Source of the DNA: Chloroflexus aggregans DSM 9485
Lineage (GTDB): Bacteria > Chloroflexota > Chloroflexia > Chloroflexales > Chloroflexaceae
Direction: 5' to 3'
Length of the DNA stretch: 64,000 nt
Assembly: GCF_000021945.1 (NCBI RefSeq)
Contig: NC_011831.1
Span: 4,415,353 to 4,479,352 of the forward strand
Both the position numbers and the translations under genes were made by a program. This document shows positions 37,258 through 46,568 of this stretch, piece by piece. Within the stretch, counting starts at the first letter, position 1, and every line of letters begins with the position of its first letter. The notes beneath the pieces were generated by a model, which saw nothing but the letters and a program-made list of their open reading frames with translations, was not told the DNA's origin and searched no databases.

Positions 37258-37287
37258 TTGTTGGGCAGCAGAGGTGCATGGTATAAT
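37258..37287 (+). promoter_or_regulatory. promoter of the COX2-like / ctaAB genes
   Basis: TTGTTG (37258-37263), an 18-bp spacer and consensus TATAAT (37282-37287) with an upstream TG (extended -10), about 50 bp before the small membrane protein gene. Confidence 0.65.
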
Positions 37288-37339
37288 TCCGTCAACATTA
37301 ATTTTAGTGAAAGAATCCACGAATTATTGAGGGTAACCG

Positions 37340-37552
37340 ATGGCTGCATGGTTCATCTTTTGGGTAACGGCGATCATCGCGATTGGTGGTCAAATCCCGT
37401 TGATCGTTGCGGCGTGGCGGCTGTACCGTCAACCACCGACGGCACCGGCTCACATACCGCGGAGCAATGGTCAGGCCGATCTCGCCTGGACACTGGTTAC
37501 GGCGTTGGCGACGGTCGTGTTATTTGGATTCGCGTATCTGGCACTACCCTAG
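37340..37552 (+). CDS. small two-helix membrane protein resembling the COX2 transmembrane hairpin
   Basis: 70 residues with two membrane segments, about 4-27 and 48-69. The segment before the second helix (NGQADLAWTLVTALATVVLF) resembles the E-x-x-WT-x-x-P region that opens helix 2 of cytochrome c oxidase subunit II. There is no CuA domain. GAGGGT precedes the ATG. It sits 100 bp before the heme A/heme O synthase fusion, so a role in oxidase assembly or as a separate subunit is likely but unproven. Confidence 0.65.
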   Translation: MAAWFIFWVTAIIAIGGQIPLIVAAWRLYRQPPTAPAHIPRSNGQADLAWTLVTALATVVLFGFAYLALP

Positions 37553-37651
37553 GCGCACCCTATCAGGATAGTTGCCGATGAGTTTTGAGGTACGTGCTGC
37601 ACCTCGCTAGCGTTACCACAACGCATTGATTGTATGAAGTCGGAGATGCAT

Positions 37652-39412
37652 ATGGCCGTGCGCACTGTTGTTCGATTGCTCATCGTTGGATTGCTGTTAA
37701 CGTTAGCAACCATCATCTCTGGTGCGCTGGTAACGGTATCGGCCAGCGCAGCAGCTTGTTCGTCGTGGCCGTTATGTCTTGAAATTGTGAGTGACGGTGG
37801 TAATCCCCTCGTTTGGATTGCAATGTCTCACCGCCTGATTGTTGCACCGGCGTTGTTGGTCGTCCTTGCCGGTACGTGGGCGGTATGGCGATCCACCGAA
37901 ATAGATGCTCCTCCACGTTGGACGGCACTGGTTGCCGTGTTCTTCTTCTTATCGCAAGCATTAGCCGGCGCTTTACTCGTCTGGGGTGTGCCGGCCATGG
38001 TGGCCGATGTCTGGCACCTTTCGGGTGCGCTGATGGCGTTCGGGGCACAGGTCTTAACCCTATTACTTATTGTTATTCCCGTTCCATCTGCGAACGAACG
38101 TTTGTCAGGGCGCGCTGCACAAACGCAGCGCCGTTTGCGCGGCTTAGCGGCATGGGCAGCGGCGGCTGCTGGCGTGGCCGCTCTGGCGATTGGGGCACGC
38201 AGTGTGGCTCCGGCAGTTGAAATGGCTGTTGGGTTGCCGGCAAATAGTGTCGGTGCATTGAGTTTTGCCGCATTGTTGTCGGGATTAATGGCAGTTGAGA
38301 TTCGACGGCGATTGCCGGTAGCAGCGCAATCTTCGGTAGTAGCGATGGCGTTGCCGCGCTATAGCCCGCTCTTGCCGATCTTAGCTCTCATCGCTCTCGC
38401 CGGTCTGTGGCTTCCTGGCGGACATCTGCTCAGCCTATCGGCAGCGTCATTGCTCTGGGCCGGTGCCTTAGCCGCCGCAGTCATCATCCACCGTACACCA
38501 CTCCACTTTATGACGGCGATAGCTCCGTCACGGACGGCATCTAAGTGGCGCACTGTGATCGCCGATTACATCAGTCTGACGAAGCCCAAGGTGATTTCAC
38601 TGTTGTTGGTGACAACGTTGACCACGATGTTCATCACCGAGGCCGGTTTGCCGTCGTGGTGGTTGGTCTTGTGGACAATGATCGGTGGCTATTTGGCAGC
38701 CGGTGGCGCCGGCGCGATCAATTGCGCGTTTGATAGCGATATTGACGTCAACATGGGTCGCACCAGTCGGCGACCGGTACCGAGTGGGCGCATCTCGGCT
38801 CGCGCCGCGTTTATCTTCGGCGTGATCCTTAGCGTGTTGTCGATCGTTGTACTTTGGGTCTTTACCACGCCGTTAGCCGCTTTCTTTGCCTTCCTCGGTA
38901 TCATCTACTACGCCTATTTCTACACGAGTCTGCTTAAGCGCAGCACATGGCAGAACATTATCATCGGTGGTGGTGCAGGGGCGATTCCGCCGCTCGTGGG
39001 ATGGACGGCGGTGACCGGTTCGCTCAGCCTGATGGCGGTGGTGCTGTTTGCGATTATCTTCTACTGGACGCCACCCCACTTTTGGGCTTTGGCGTTGGTT
39101 AAGCAGAAGGACTATGCCCGTGCCGGGGTACCGATGTTGCCGGTAGTGGCCGGCGAAGGTGAAACGCGCTGGCAGATTCTCGTCTACTCGGCTATCATGG
39201 TTGCGGTATCGCTGCTGCCGGTAGCAATCGGTGCGATGAGTTGGATCTATCTCGCCGGTGCGCTACTGTTTGGCCTGCGTTTTATGCGTGATGCCTGGGC
39301 AGTGTGGAAAGTTGGCGATCAGGCGGCGATCTGGGGCCTGTATAAGTATTCGCTGCTCTATCTGGCTCTGGTGTTTGCCGTCATGGTGGCCGATCGGTTG
39401 ATCCTTGGATAA
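37652..39412 (+). CDS. ctaB: fused heme A synthase (CtaA/COX15) - protoheme IX farnesyltransferase (CtaB)
   Basis: Makes heme O and then heme A for cytochrome oxidase. Residues about 1-290 are CtaA/COX15-like, with His in MSHRLIV and VWHLSGA in the first four-helix half; the second half has lost the obvious HR/H pattern, so its heme site may be altered. Residues about 300-586 are CtaB, a UbiA-type prenyltransferase with NCAFDSDIDVNMGRTSRRP near 365 (the prenyl-diphosphate site) and the second Asp-rich-type loop YARAGVPMLP. GGAG six nt before the ATG at 37652 favours this start over one six codons upstream. The fusion keeps the two sequential steps in one protein. Confidence 0.9.
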   Translation: MAVRTVVRLLIVGLLLTLATIISGALVTVSASAAACSSWPLCLEIVSDGGNPLVWIAMSHRLIVAPALLVVLAGTWAVWRSTEIDAPPRWTALVAVFFFLSQALAGALLVWGVPAMVADVWHLSGALMAFGAQVLTLLLIVIPVPSANERLSGRAAQTQRRLRGLAAWAAAAAGVAALAIGARSVAPAVEMAVGLPANSVGALSFAALLSGLMAVEIRRRLPVAAQSSVVAMALPRYSPLLPILALIALAGLWLPGGHLLSLSAASLLWAGALAAAVIIHRTPLHFMTAIAPSRTASKWRTVIADYISLTKPKVISLLLVTTLTTMFITEAGLPSWWLVLWTMIGGYLAAGGAGAINCAFDSDIDVNMGRTSRRPVPSGRISARAAFIFGVILSVLSIVVLWVFTTPLAAFFAFLGIIYYAYFYTSLLKRSTWQNIIIGGGAGAIPPLVGWTAVTGSLSLMAVVLFAIIFYWTPPHFWALALVKQKDYARAGVPMLPVVAGEGETRWQILVYSAIMVAVSLLPVAIGAMSWIYLAGALLFGLRFMRDAWAVWKVGDQAAIWGLYKYSLLYLALVFAVMVADRLILG

Positions 39413-39529
39413 CGGTTTGTTGATTTACGAAAGCTCCGACTAGCAATTTGGGTTGAGTTGGTGTATACTTCATCTATCGAAGCAGATAGCTACGCTGGTG
39501 GCTATGTAGTACCGGTAAGGAGTTTGTCC

Positions 39530-39976
39530 ATGACGATGATCGGTGTCGACCAGATTGGTGTGCAATCAACAAATCCACAACCACTGCTGATGATTAGCGA
39601 AGCGGCTGTTAACCGGTTGCTGAAGATGATGCAGGAGAAGCAATTGGAAGGATATGCCCTGCGCGTCTTTGTCGCCGGTGGTGGCTGTTCGGGTCTCCAA
39701 TATGGCATGACCTTCGATGATGAAGTGCGCGAGGGGGATAACGAGTTTTACGCCGGTAACCTGCGCGTATTGGTTGATCCGATTAGCGTCAACTATTTGA
39801 TGGGCGCGTCGATCGATTTTGTCGATACGCTGATGGGTGGCGGCTTCAAGATTGATAATCCGAATGCCGTTTCGTCGTGTGGTTGTGGCCATTCGTTCCG
39901 CGCCCGTGATACCGATTACAGTGAAGAAGATGATGATGCACCGGTTGGCGGTGGGTGCGGTACCTGTGGGTATTAA
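39530..39976 (+). CDS. erpA: HesB/ErpA-type iron-sulfur cluster carrier
   Basis: A-type carrier that delivers Fe-S clusters to apoproteins. The 148 residues carry ISEAAVNRLLKMM, GGGCSGLQYG with Cys53 and SSCGCGHSF with Cys117 and Cys119, the three cluster ligands. A C-terminal extension of about 28 residues ends GGGCGTCGY, adding two Cys (143, 146) that most ErpA proteins lack. AAGGAG lies 7 nt before the ATG at 39530; the upstream part of the frame is not used. The neighbouring molybdoenzyme with its Fe-S subunits would be a user of such clusters. Confidence 0.9.
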   Translation: MTMIGVDQIGVQSTNPQPLLMISEAAVNRLLKMMQEKQLEGYALRVFVAGGGCSGLQYGMTFDDEVREGDNEFYAGNLRVLVDPISVNYLMGASIDFVDTLMGGGFKIDNPNAVSSCGCGHSFRARDTDYSEEDDDAPVGGGCGTCGY

Positions 39977-39982
39977 TGAACA

Positions 39983-40013
39983 GGGGATGGATGGTGGTCA
40001 GCCATCCATCCCC
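39983..40013. terminator. bidirectional terminator-type hairpin
   Basis: A perfect 12-bp stem (GGGGATGGATGG / CCATCCATCCCC) with a 7-nt loop exactly fills the gap between the convergent erpA and FmdE-like genes. No strong U-run on either strand. Confidence 0.65.
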
Positions 40014-40014
40014 A

Positions 40015-40653
40015 TCATGCTTCCCTACTTGTCACGGTGTAATATCGATCCCCGGTGCAGGTGCGGCATAACGCCTGCCCATCGCGTAGTACCTCGCGGC
40101 CGTTAATAATTTCTTCCCCACAACGATTACACACTGCGCGAATTCCGTTACGGCTAATGATCGCCTTCAGATCGACGGTTAACGTTACCGGTTGGGCGAC
40201 TAGCAGGTCTGTCACTGGCATCAGTTGGTACGCGATCAGGTAGGCGTGCCAACGGCTACGGGCATCAGGTGCGTATTGGCGGGCCAATGTTCGCGTGTTA
40301 GGATGTGGTGCAATGCGCACGGCGTTGCCGGTCTGGGTATCAACAAACGTAGCCGCGACTTTCCCCTCGTCGATCAGCCGCATGGTTCGCCGCCCTAACC
40401 AGCAGCCGGTGGAAACACTTACGCCATCAGCAAAACAGCCGTCAGTCTCAACAAAGACGTACAGCCGTTTGTTAGTTTGCGGCAGCGCCAAGCCCAACAA
40501 CTCGCCGGCGTACATGCCCATTCGCGCCCCCAACACCTGCCGCGGGCAGAGGTGACGGTGCATTGCCGATGAACGGCGCAAGAACTCGGCGAGCGGTTCA
40601 GGTGCGACAAGCCATTGTAATGAAGTAGTGTCAAACCGCTCATCAACCGACAC
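40015..40653 (-). CDS. FmdE-family protein with C-terminal zinc ribbon
   Basis: 212 residues. The N-terminal domain (20-160) has the FmdE signature: HRHLCPRQVLGARMG (His34, Cys36) and ETDGCFADGVSVSTGCWLG (Cys73, Cys84). The C-terminus carries a four-Cys ribbon (CNRC ... CRTC, about 174-200). FmdE proteins accompany formylmethanofuran dehydrogenase and many other molybdopterin enzymes and may help with metal or cofactor insertion. Here it lies just downstream of a molybdopterin oxidoreductase on the same strand, which supports such a role. An extended -10 (TGG-TATGAT, minus strand near 40717) suggests its own promoter. Confidence 0.8.
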   Translation of the reverse strand: MSVDERFDTTSLQWLVAPEPLAEFLRRSSAMHRHLCPRQVLGARMGMYAGELLGLALPQTNKRLYVFVETDGCFADGVSVSTGCWLGRRTMRLIDEGKVAATFVDTQTGNAVRIAPHPNTRTLARQYAPDARSRWHAYLIAYQLMPVTDLLVAQPVTLTVDLKAIISRNGIRAVCNRCGEEIINGREVLRDGQALCRTCTGDRYYTVTSREA

Positions 40654-40801
40654 TGCCTATCCTCCCGGTGGTATTGCGCTCGATGCGGTACAGAAGTTGT
40701 GCTATGTCTGTATCATACCAGATTATGCTTATAGGTTTGCTACGGTATCGATAGACGATCACCGGCTGAATACTGAATATTGTGTGATAGCGACAGAGTA
40801 T

Positions 40802-40832
40802 AGAGGGGGCATAGCCCTGCTATGCCCCCTCT
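40802..40832 (-). terminator. hairpin downstream of the molybdopterin oxidoreductase gene
   Basis: A perfect 13-bp stem (AGAGGGGGCATAG / CTATGCCCCCTCT) with a 5-nt loop begins about 24 nt after the stop of the large catalytic subunit. It probably ends the reductase operon. The rest of 40654-40801 holds only the possible promoter of the FmdE-like gene. Confidence 0.65.
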
Positions 40833-40855
40833 GGGATTAGGAGCGGAATTGGCGT

Positions 40856-43800
40856 TTAGCCTACCTTTTCGAGTTTCACCTTCGAGTCATAGAACACTGC
40901 ACTCCCACCGACCAGATCGCTCAACGTCACATTCTTTAGCACCGGATCGACCCGCATTGCGGCGTTGGCATGCACACCGGCAGCACGACGTGGATCTGCC
41001 GGAATGGTGACACCATCAATCACAATTTCACCGGCGCCACTGGCAAAATGACCCCAGCCAAGTGGGAACGCGATCACACCGGGGCGGATGCCCTCGATCA
41101 CTTTCACTTTGCCAATCATTGGCTTGCGCGTGCCACTCTGCAGATCCCAGACACCCTCAGGGTTGCTAGCCGAGCTGATGCGTACACGGTCACCGGTGCG
41201 CAGACCGAGCCGTTCGGCATCGATGCGGTTTATCAAGATAGCGTTTTCTGGCATGAGCGACAGCAGCCAGTAGTCTGCAATACCACGCGCCTTGGCCATC
41301 ATTGCCTCTTTGTAGGTGATCAGGTGCAGATCGTAGCCTTCGTCAACAATCGGCGTACCGTCGGCGGCTAGGCCGGCGGGAACGTAGGTGGGATATCCGA
41401 TCAGATGTTCACCGGTCATCGAGTTGATAGTGCTCGCCGTCTTTTCTTGGTAGAGGTTGATCTGTTTGGCGTATGGATTGCCTGCCAAATGACCCTTCCA
41501 GCCCTTCTCGTAAGCTTGATAGCGTCCGCCACGGTTAAGGACGTAAACGGTTTGTCGCCAGAGCTGTTCGTTGTCTCCTACTGCTGCGCGCCACTTAGCT
41601 TCGTCGAACACGCTTGGCGGTAGGAAGCGACGGGCTTGTCGGAAAATGTCCAGCTCGTCATCATCAGCCGGTGGGACGCCGTCGCTACCGTCCTCTTTCT
41701 CGCCAAAGGCGATATTTGCGACCATTTTGAGATAGAGGTGTTCAGGTCGGGTAAAGGGAATACCTTCACCGAAGCCGTTAGGCCCGAAGCCGGGCAGGTC
41801 AAGCCGCTCGGCGATAGCGAGTACGAGTGCCTCGAAGCTAAGCGGAATCTCTTCGCCGAAGACCTTGACGGTCGGCCAGTGAGGCAGGCTCATTGCCGGC
41901 TGGCGAATGTTTTCTACCTTCCACGGCACGCTCGGATGCGATCCGTGGAATTCCCAGCGTTCGAGGAAGCTCAAGTCGGGAAAGATGTAATCGGCGTAGG
42001 TGCTGGTTTCACCGACCATAATATCACTCGTGATAATGAGCGGGATCTTCTTGGGATCGGCCAATATCTCGATCACCGTTTGTGCTGCCGGCAGTGCATA
42101 GTTGATCGCCGACATATAGAACATTGCGACCTTAATCTGGTATGGGTATGCGTCACCCATCGAGGGCACATCTTCCTGATAGACATCGGTTGCGAGTGGG
42201 AACCATGGCCGTCGTGCCGGATAACCGTTAAACAGCGTCGATTTCTCGTAAGCGGTGTTGGTGCGCAGCAGGTCAATGCCGAATGGCACGTTGGCGCCAT
42301 TGTTCATCTTTTCGATCAGGAATGGGCCTTTTGCCTTGCTCCCCAGTCGGTCATAGGTGGTAGGCTTGATCAGACCACCACGATGGTCAAAATTACCGAT
42401 GAGTGCATTCAAGGTGTAGAAGGCGAAATTGGTGTAGAAGCCGTTGGTATGTTGCGATGCGCCGCGGTGGATGTCGGCGACGGCACGGGTGCCGTGGCTG
42501 GTGAATTCACGTGCGACAATGATAATATCTTCCTCTGTTACATCGGCGATCGCTGCCCACTCTGCGATCGTATGCACGCTGGCCGCTTCATAGATAATCT
42601 GCAAGCTACTCTTGACCTGAATACCGTTGATCTCGGTATTCACCAGCAGATCACCCATCACCGGTGTAGCTTCGGGGTTGTTCGGGTCGATCGGGGTTGG
42701 AGCACCGTTGACTAGTGCGACGAAAGGATCAAAGGCGAAGATGGTGCCATCGGTAGTGACGTACTGTTTCGTCTTCTTCCCTTCGGCATCGGTCGTTTCG
42801 ACGACGGTTGTCAAACCGATGTCACTCGCGCGGAGGAACTTGCCCGGTGTACCGTCTTTGATCTTGACCAACCACGTTGCGTTCGTCCAGCTCGGCTCGC
42901 CGATGGCAGCAGCGGCAGCTTTGTTAGCAGCGGCGAGAAAAGTGGCGTTATAGCGTTGTTGCTCGATGATCCAGCGGATCATTCCCATCGCGAAGGCTCC
43001 GTCAGTACCCGGCTTGATCGGGATCCACTTCCACGCTTTGCTCGCCAACTTGCTCAGGCGTGGGTCAAGGACGACGTACCGCATGCGGTTGCTAATCACG
43101 CCTTGGGTAATACGAGGTGATTGCGGCGTCGGGCCATAATTGGCTTCAAAGTGATTCGTTCCGGCGAAGAGCACAAACTCAGCGTTCCCCAAATCGGCTT
43201 GCCAGTAGAACTTTTGACCACCGGTGAATTTACCGGTTGCCGGATCAAACTGTTCGCTCATGGCCTTACCGGTGAAGTAGAGCGAACCCTGGCAGACGGT
43301 AGTATGGCCGTTGGCATTGACCGAGCCAAAGCCACTCTTGACGAACCGCTGCACCAAATCACCACGTCCGTTCTTCAGGCGTCCCCAAATGAAGGCGAAT
43401 TGGTTATTCTTTGGCCCTAAATCAGGATGATCGGGGTCGATCAAGGCATCGAGATGCTCGGCAAAGTCACGCTTGAACTGCTCGACCAGTGCGGGCTTCT
43501 CTTCGGGCTTCGCGGCGAGAATATTGTTCACTGCGGCGGCCATCGCTTTGGCCAGCTTTGCATCTTTGAGTGCATACAGTGCGCGTAACCCTTCGACCGG
43601 CCCTTCGCCAAACAGATCGCCGCCTTCGACGATCTCGGTGATTGCCTGCTCAAAGTCAATCGTAATCCATTGACCGGCTCCGCGTGGTGTTCCCGGTTTG
43701 CGCTTGAGAACGCGGGTCAACCGGTACGGATCGTAGGCGGTCTGGATACCGGCCTGTCCTTTCGGGCAGAGTGCGCCATCAACCGACCCGATAGAGCTAA

Positions 43801-44110
43801 TTGGGGTCGTGTAGGGCAAGGGCGGTTCCATTGTCCAAGGGCTATAGGGGTTACCTTCAAGTTTGGCGGCCACACCATCGAGCAACTTGACCTTGAGGCC
43901 ACAGCCGGTATTGCACTGCAAACAAACGGTTTGGATCGAGTTAGCGGCATCGACCAGCGGCAGATCGATCGGTTCGCCGCGTGAGAGGCTAGCGAGCGGA
44001 CCACAGCCGGCCAAAGCTGCGCTGCCGCCGAGCAACGCCGAAACTTTGAGGAAATCGCGCCGGCTGATACCAGAGCCGGTAGGCGTTGGGGTGTCGTGCT
44101 GTCGTTTCAT
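40856..44110 (-). CDS. Tat-exported molybdopterin oxidoreductase, catalytic subunit (TtrA/Srr/Arr superfamily)
   Basis: 1084 residues. The Tat signal has SRRDFLKVSALLGG at 16-29, and a possible lipobox LAGC lies at 33-36. An N-terminal [4Fe-4S] site uses Cys63, Cys66, Cys70 and Cys115, followed by CPKGQAG. The predicted Mo ligand is Cys273 in GHTTVCQGS. The length and order fit DMSO-reductase-family enzymes of the tetrathionate, selenate, arsenate and polysulfide type; tetrathionate reductase TtrA is nearest in size. With the Fe-S and NrfD subunits encoded upstream it would form an outward-facing respiratory complex. The substrate is unresolved: the sensor genes and the arsenic genes nearby allow either a sulfur or an arsenic oxyanion. 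Confidence 0.85.
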   Translation of the reverse strand: MKRQHDTPTPTGSGISRRDFLKVSALLGGSAALAGCGPLASLSRGEPIDLPLVDAANSIQTVCLQCNTGCGLKVKLLDGVAAKLEGNPYSPWTMEPPLPYTTPISSIGSVDGALCPKGQAGIQTAYDPYRLTRVLKRKPGTPRGAGQWITIDFEQAITEIVEGGDLFGEGPVEGLRALYALKDAKLAKAMAAAVNNILAAKPEEKPALVEQFKRDFAEHLDALIDPDHPDLGPKNNQFAFIWGRLKNGRGDLVQRFVKSGFGSVNANGHTTVCQGSLYFTGKAMSEQFDPATGKFTGGQKFYWQADLGNAEFVLFAGTNHFEANYGPTPQSPRITQGVISNRMRYVVLDPRLSKLASKAWKWIPIKPGTDGAFAMGMIRWIIEQQRYNATFLAAANKAAAAAIGEPSWTNATWLVKIKDGTPGKFLRASDIGLTTVVETTDAEGKKTKQYVTTDGTIFAFDPFVALVNGAPTPIDPNNPEATPVMGDLLVNTEINGIQVKSSLQIIYEAASVHTIAEWAAIADVTEEDIIIVAREFTSHGTRAVADIHRGASQHTNGFYTNFAFYTLNALIGNFDHRGGLIKPTTYDRLGSKAKGPFLIEKMNNGANVPFGIDLLRTNTAYEKSTLFNGYPARRPWFPLATDVYQEDVPSMGDAYPYQIKVAMFYMSAINYALPAAQTVIEILADPKKIPLIITSDIMVGETSTYADYIFPDLSFLERWEFHGSHPSVPWKVENIRQPAMSLPHWPTVKVFGEEIPLSFEALVLAIAERLDLPGFGPNGFGEGIPFTRPEHLYLKMVANIAFGEKEDGSDGVPPADDDELDIFRQARRFLPPSVFDEAKWRAAVGDNEQLWRQTVYVLNRGGRYQAYEKGWKGHLAGNPYAKQINLYQEKTASTINSMTGEHLIGYPTYVPAGLAADGTPIVDEGYDLHLITYKEAMMAKARGIADYWLLSLMPENAILINRIDAERLGLRTGDRVRISSASNPEGVWDLQSGTRKPMIGKVKVIEGIRPGVIAFPLGWGHFASGAGEIVIDGVTIPADPRRAAGVHANAAMRVDPVLKNVTLSDLVGGSAVFYDSKVKLEKVG

Positions 44111-44153
44111 ATCAACACTCCTGTCGTAGTCGCAGGTGTTCTACTGCAATAAC

Positions 44154-45296
44154 CTAATCGGCTGTGCCGGCAGATTCGACCGGACGGCTAAAGAGCGGTA
44201 AGCGATCGGCACCTATAACGAAGCCAATAGTAGCGGCGCCGACAATGCCAGCGGTCACTGCCCATTCCATCAGGCTTGGGCTGTAGGTAAAGCTCAGGTG
44301 TGGGCCGTGGAAGGCTTCACCTAGACCTCGTAGTTCGGGCAAGGTAAGTGCTGGGAAAATAATATTGGCGCGGGCGACGGCCAAGCCGAGCAAGACACAG
44401 ACACCCATCAGTCCGGCAGCAAAGCCGTTGTTCCTTATCGGTGTCGTAAGAACGATCAATGGCAATAGCATACCAAGACCAATTTGCAGCAACCAGAAGG
44501 CCCAACCATAGGGGCCAAACAGCACCAGATTGATTGCCTCGGCACCGTGACTGCTATGCTGGTAAAGCGCCTGCGAGACGTCCGTCCACAGATAGTACCC
44601 TTTAACCAGCAGCAGTACCACCAGCCCTAACCCCAAGACATGCAACTGTTGCGAATGGCGCGGATCGCGTACCGGGCCAAACCAGCCGATGGCGATCAGC
44701 ATCAGGGCAACGCCAGAGGTGAGGTTAAAGACAGGAAATTGGGCCGGCAAGTTGCTGACGTGCCAGCTTACCCGGTTCTGGTTGACACCAAGCAGTGCTC
44801 CGATACCACCGCTGAGAAAAATTGCTAACACGAGACCAACGATCATGATCGGCTTCAGCCAGCGTGAGGGTTGGGGGCGGAAGCTGAGCCAGAGGCTGAC
44901 GATGACAATGATGAGAAAGATGGTATACCCCCAAACCAGTTGCGCCATCACTGACCCAAAGTTGGGCTGGAGGTAGACTTTCCAAATCCGCGTCATATGA
45001 CCAAGATCGAGACCGATAGCAGCCAGGCCGGCCGGTAGCGTGACCAATGATCCCCACAGGGCGATCCGGCCACTACCACGGAACAATGGCAGTTCAAACA
45101 ACAGATCGAGGGTTGCCAGCATAAAGCCGCCGGTGGCAATGCCGGCAAAAAACATATAGAGTGCTACCCACAGCCCCCATACCACATACGAGCCGTAGTT
45201 GGCGTTCATATGCCCGTAGACAAACCGGTCGTACAATCCCCACATGCCAATGAGCAGGCCAAGAAAGCCGGCTACATAGAGGAGTCGTTTTAGCAT
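44154..45296 (-). CDS. NrfD/PsrC-type quinone-interacting membrane subunit
   Basis: Membrane subunit that exchanges electrons between the quinone pool and the Fe-S subunit. The 380 residues have about nine hydrophobic segments. The family features GLWVALYMFFAGIATGGFML near 45 and GLDLGHMTRIWKVYL near 95 are present. A GTG at 45311 overlaps the stop of the Fe-S gene, but AGGAG lies 7 nt before the ATG at 45296, which I prefer. It sits between the Fe-S and catalytic subunit genes, the usual composition of polysulfide/tetrathionate reductase operons. Confidence 0.88.
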   Translation of the reverse strand: MLKRLLYVAGFLGLLIGMWGLYDRFVYGHMNANYGSYVVWGLWVALYMFFAGIATGGFMLATLDLLFELPLFRGSGRIALWGSLVTLPAGLAAIGLDLGHMTRIWKVYLQPNFGSVMAQLVWGYTIFLIIVIVSLWLSFRPQPSRWLKPIMIVGLVLAIFLSGGIGALLGVNQNRVSWHVSNLPAQFPVFNLTSGVALMLIAIGWFGPVRDPRHSQQLHVLGLGLVVLLLVKGYYLWTDVSQALYQHSSHGAEAINLVLFGPYGWAFWLLQIGLGMLLPLIVLTTPIRNNGFAAGLMGVCVLLGLAVARANIIFPALTLPELRGLGEAFHGPHLSFTYSPSLMEWAVTAGIVGAATIGFVIGADRLPLFSRPVESAGTAD

Positions 45297-45307
45297 AGGT
45301 CTGCTCC

Positions 45308-46264
45308 TCACTGCAAATAATACACACGCGGCTCAGTACCAAGTTCTTCTTTCAATCGCATCACATTCGGTTTCGCGATCAATTCGCTAACAAGGCTTTC
45401 GGGATCGTTCGCGTCGCCAAAGAAGGTTGCCCGTCCAATGCATGTCGTCACACAGGCCGGCAATTCGCCATTCAGCACGCGATGCATGCAGAAGTGGCAT
45501 TTGCGCACATTGCCAACCGGCGAGTCATGGGTGTCGCGACGAGCGTGCGATTTCCCGTACTCAAACGTGCTCACTTGCTCATAGCTCACTGCTTGCTCTG
45601 CCCCAAACATCACGCCGTGGGTGGTTGTATTGGCAGTGTAGGTATAGCCAAAGTCGAAGGTACGAGCACCGTAGGGGCAAGCGGCGATGCAGGCGCGACA
45701 GCCGATGCACTGCTCATAATCAACCGCAACGACGCCATGCTCGTTGGTGTATGTGGCCGAAACAGGGCAAACGCTCGTGCAGGGTGGATTATCACACTGC
45801 ATGCATGGTCGAGGGACAAAACGGCGGCTTACATTAGGATACCGTCCAATCTCTTCTTCTAACACCGGACGATAGACCACGCCGGGCGGCAGTTTGTTTT
45901 CAGCGACGCAGGCAATCGTGCAGCCGTGACAGCCAACGCAGGCGCGCAGGTCAATCACCATCACCCAGCGTCGTTCGCTGACCGGCTTGGTTAAGGCGCG
46001 CAACAGATCGGTGCGCATCCGTTCAAGGAGATCGACCGGCGTCCCGCTGAGGTTCGCAGCCCGTAAGCGGGCAATTTCGGCTTCATACGCCGCCAATGCC
46101 TCTTCGGGGGTTAAAATGTCGATCGATTCGTTCGATTTCCCGGTCGCGGCTGGTAAGCTCGCTTGCACCGAAGCCGCCGCAAGAGCGCCGGCGCCGGCCA
46201 CCAGCGCGCCAAGCAAGCCACGCCGACTGACCGGGGTGAGCGGAATGGTGGGTTGTCGAGACAT
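45308..46264 (-). CDS. four-cluster ferredoxin-like subunit (TtrB/DmsB type) with Tat signal
   Basis: Electron-transfer subunit between the NrfD protein and the molybdenum subunit. The 318 residues start with a Tat signal ([20 protein letters not shown]). Cysteine motifs for four [4Fe-4S] clusters follow: [11 protein letters not shown] near 107, [14 protein letters not shown] near 155, [15 protein letters not shown] near 187 and CHFCMHRV...CVTTC near 257-275. A helical segment of about 60 residues separates the signal from the first cluster. First gene of the reductase operon; a dyad-symmetric site lies about 100-120 bp upstream. Confidence 0.9.
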   Translation of the reverse strand: MSRQPTIPLTPVSRRGLLGALVAGAGALAAASVQASLPAATGKSNESIDILTPEEALAAYEAEIARLRAANLSGTPVDLLERMRTDLLRALTKPVSERRWVMVIDLRACVGCHGCTIACVAENKLPPGVVYRPVLEEEIGRYPNVSRRFVPRPCMQCDNPPCTSVCPVSATYTNEHGVVAVDYEQCIGCRACIAACPYGARTFDFGYTYTANTTTHGVMFGAEQAVSYEQVSTFEYGKSHARRDTHDSPVGNVRKCHFCMHRVLNGELPACVTTCIGRATFFGDANDPESLVSELIAKPNVMRLKEELGTEPRVYYLQ

Positions 46265-46362
46265 AGGCTACACTCCTCGTCACTCGCAGATTACCGCTAA
46301 GCGTACTGTACGGCGTTTCTTGTGCTGGCGATAGCAGGAAAAATATGGTACTGTCGGTATCG

Positions 46363-46383
46363 TTGTCGGGATTTTCCTGACAA
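46363..46383. promoter_or_regulatory. candidate operator upstream of the reductase operon
   Basis: A 21-bp near-perfect palindrome, TTGTCGGGATT followed by TTCCTGACAA, lies about 100 bp before the Fe-S subunit start and could bind the adjacent LuxR-type response regulator. The rest of 46265-46568 shows no convincing gene. Confidence 0.45.
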
Positions 46384-46568
46384 AGATGAGACATTGCGAC
46401 AATGAATGAACGAATCGCGGCTCACCACCCGCCCAACAACCTGACGACCCGCACGGGTGAGCGGCGAGCCGCCTGCCCGATGGGATGAATGCATGAATAG
46501 CCAGAACGGATGAACAGTTGTTCAGCACATCCATTCGTTGCCTATAGATTGACCGGCTGTAAGATGGG

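Noticed and set aside
41636-42715. 359-codon plus-strand frame inside the molybdopterin oxidoreductase gene
   Set aside because: The opposite strand carries an unmistakable enzyme in this stretch; the frame has no start signal or recognisable domain.
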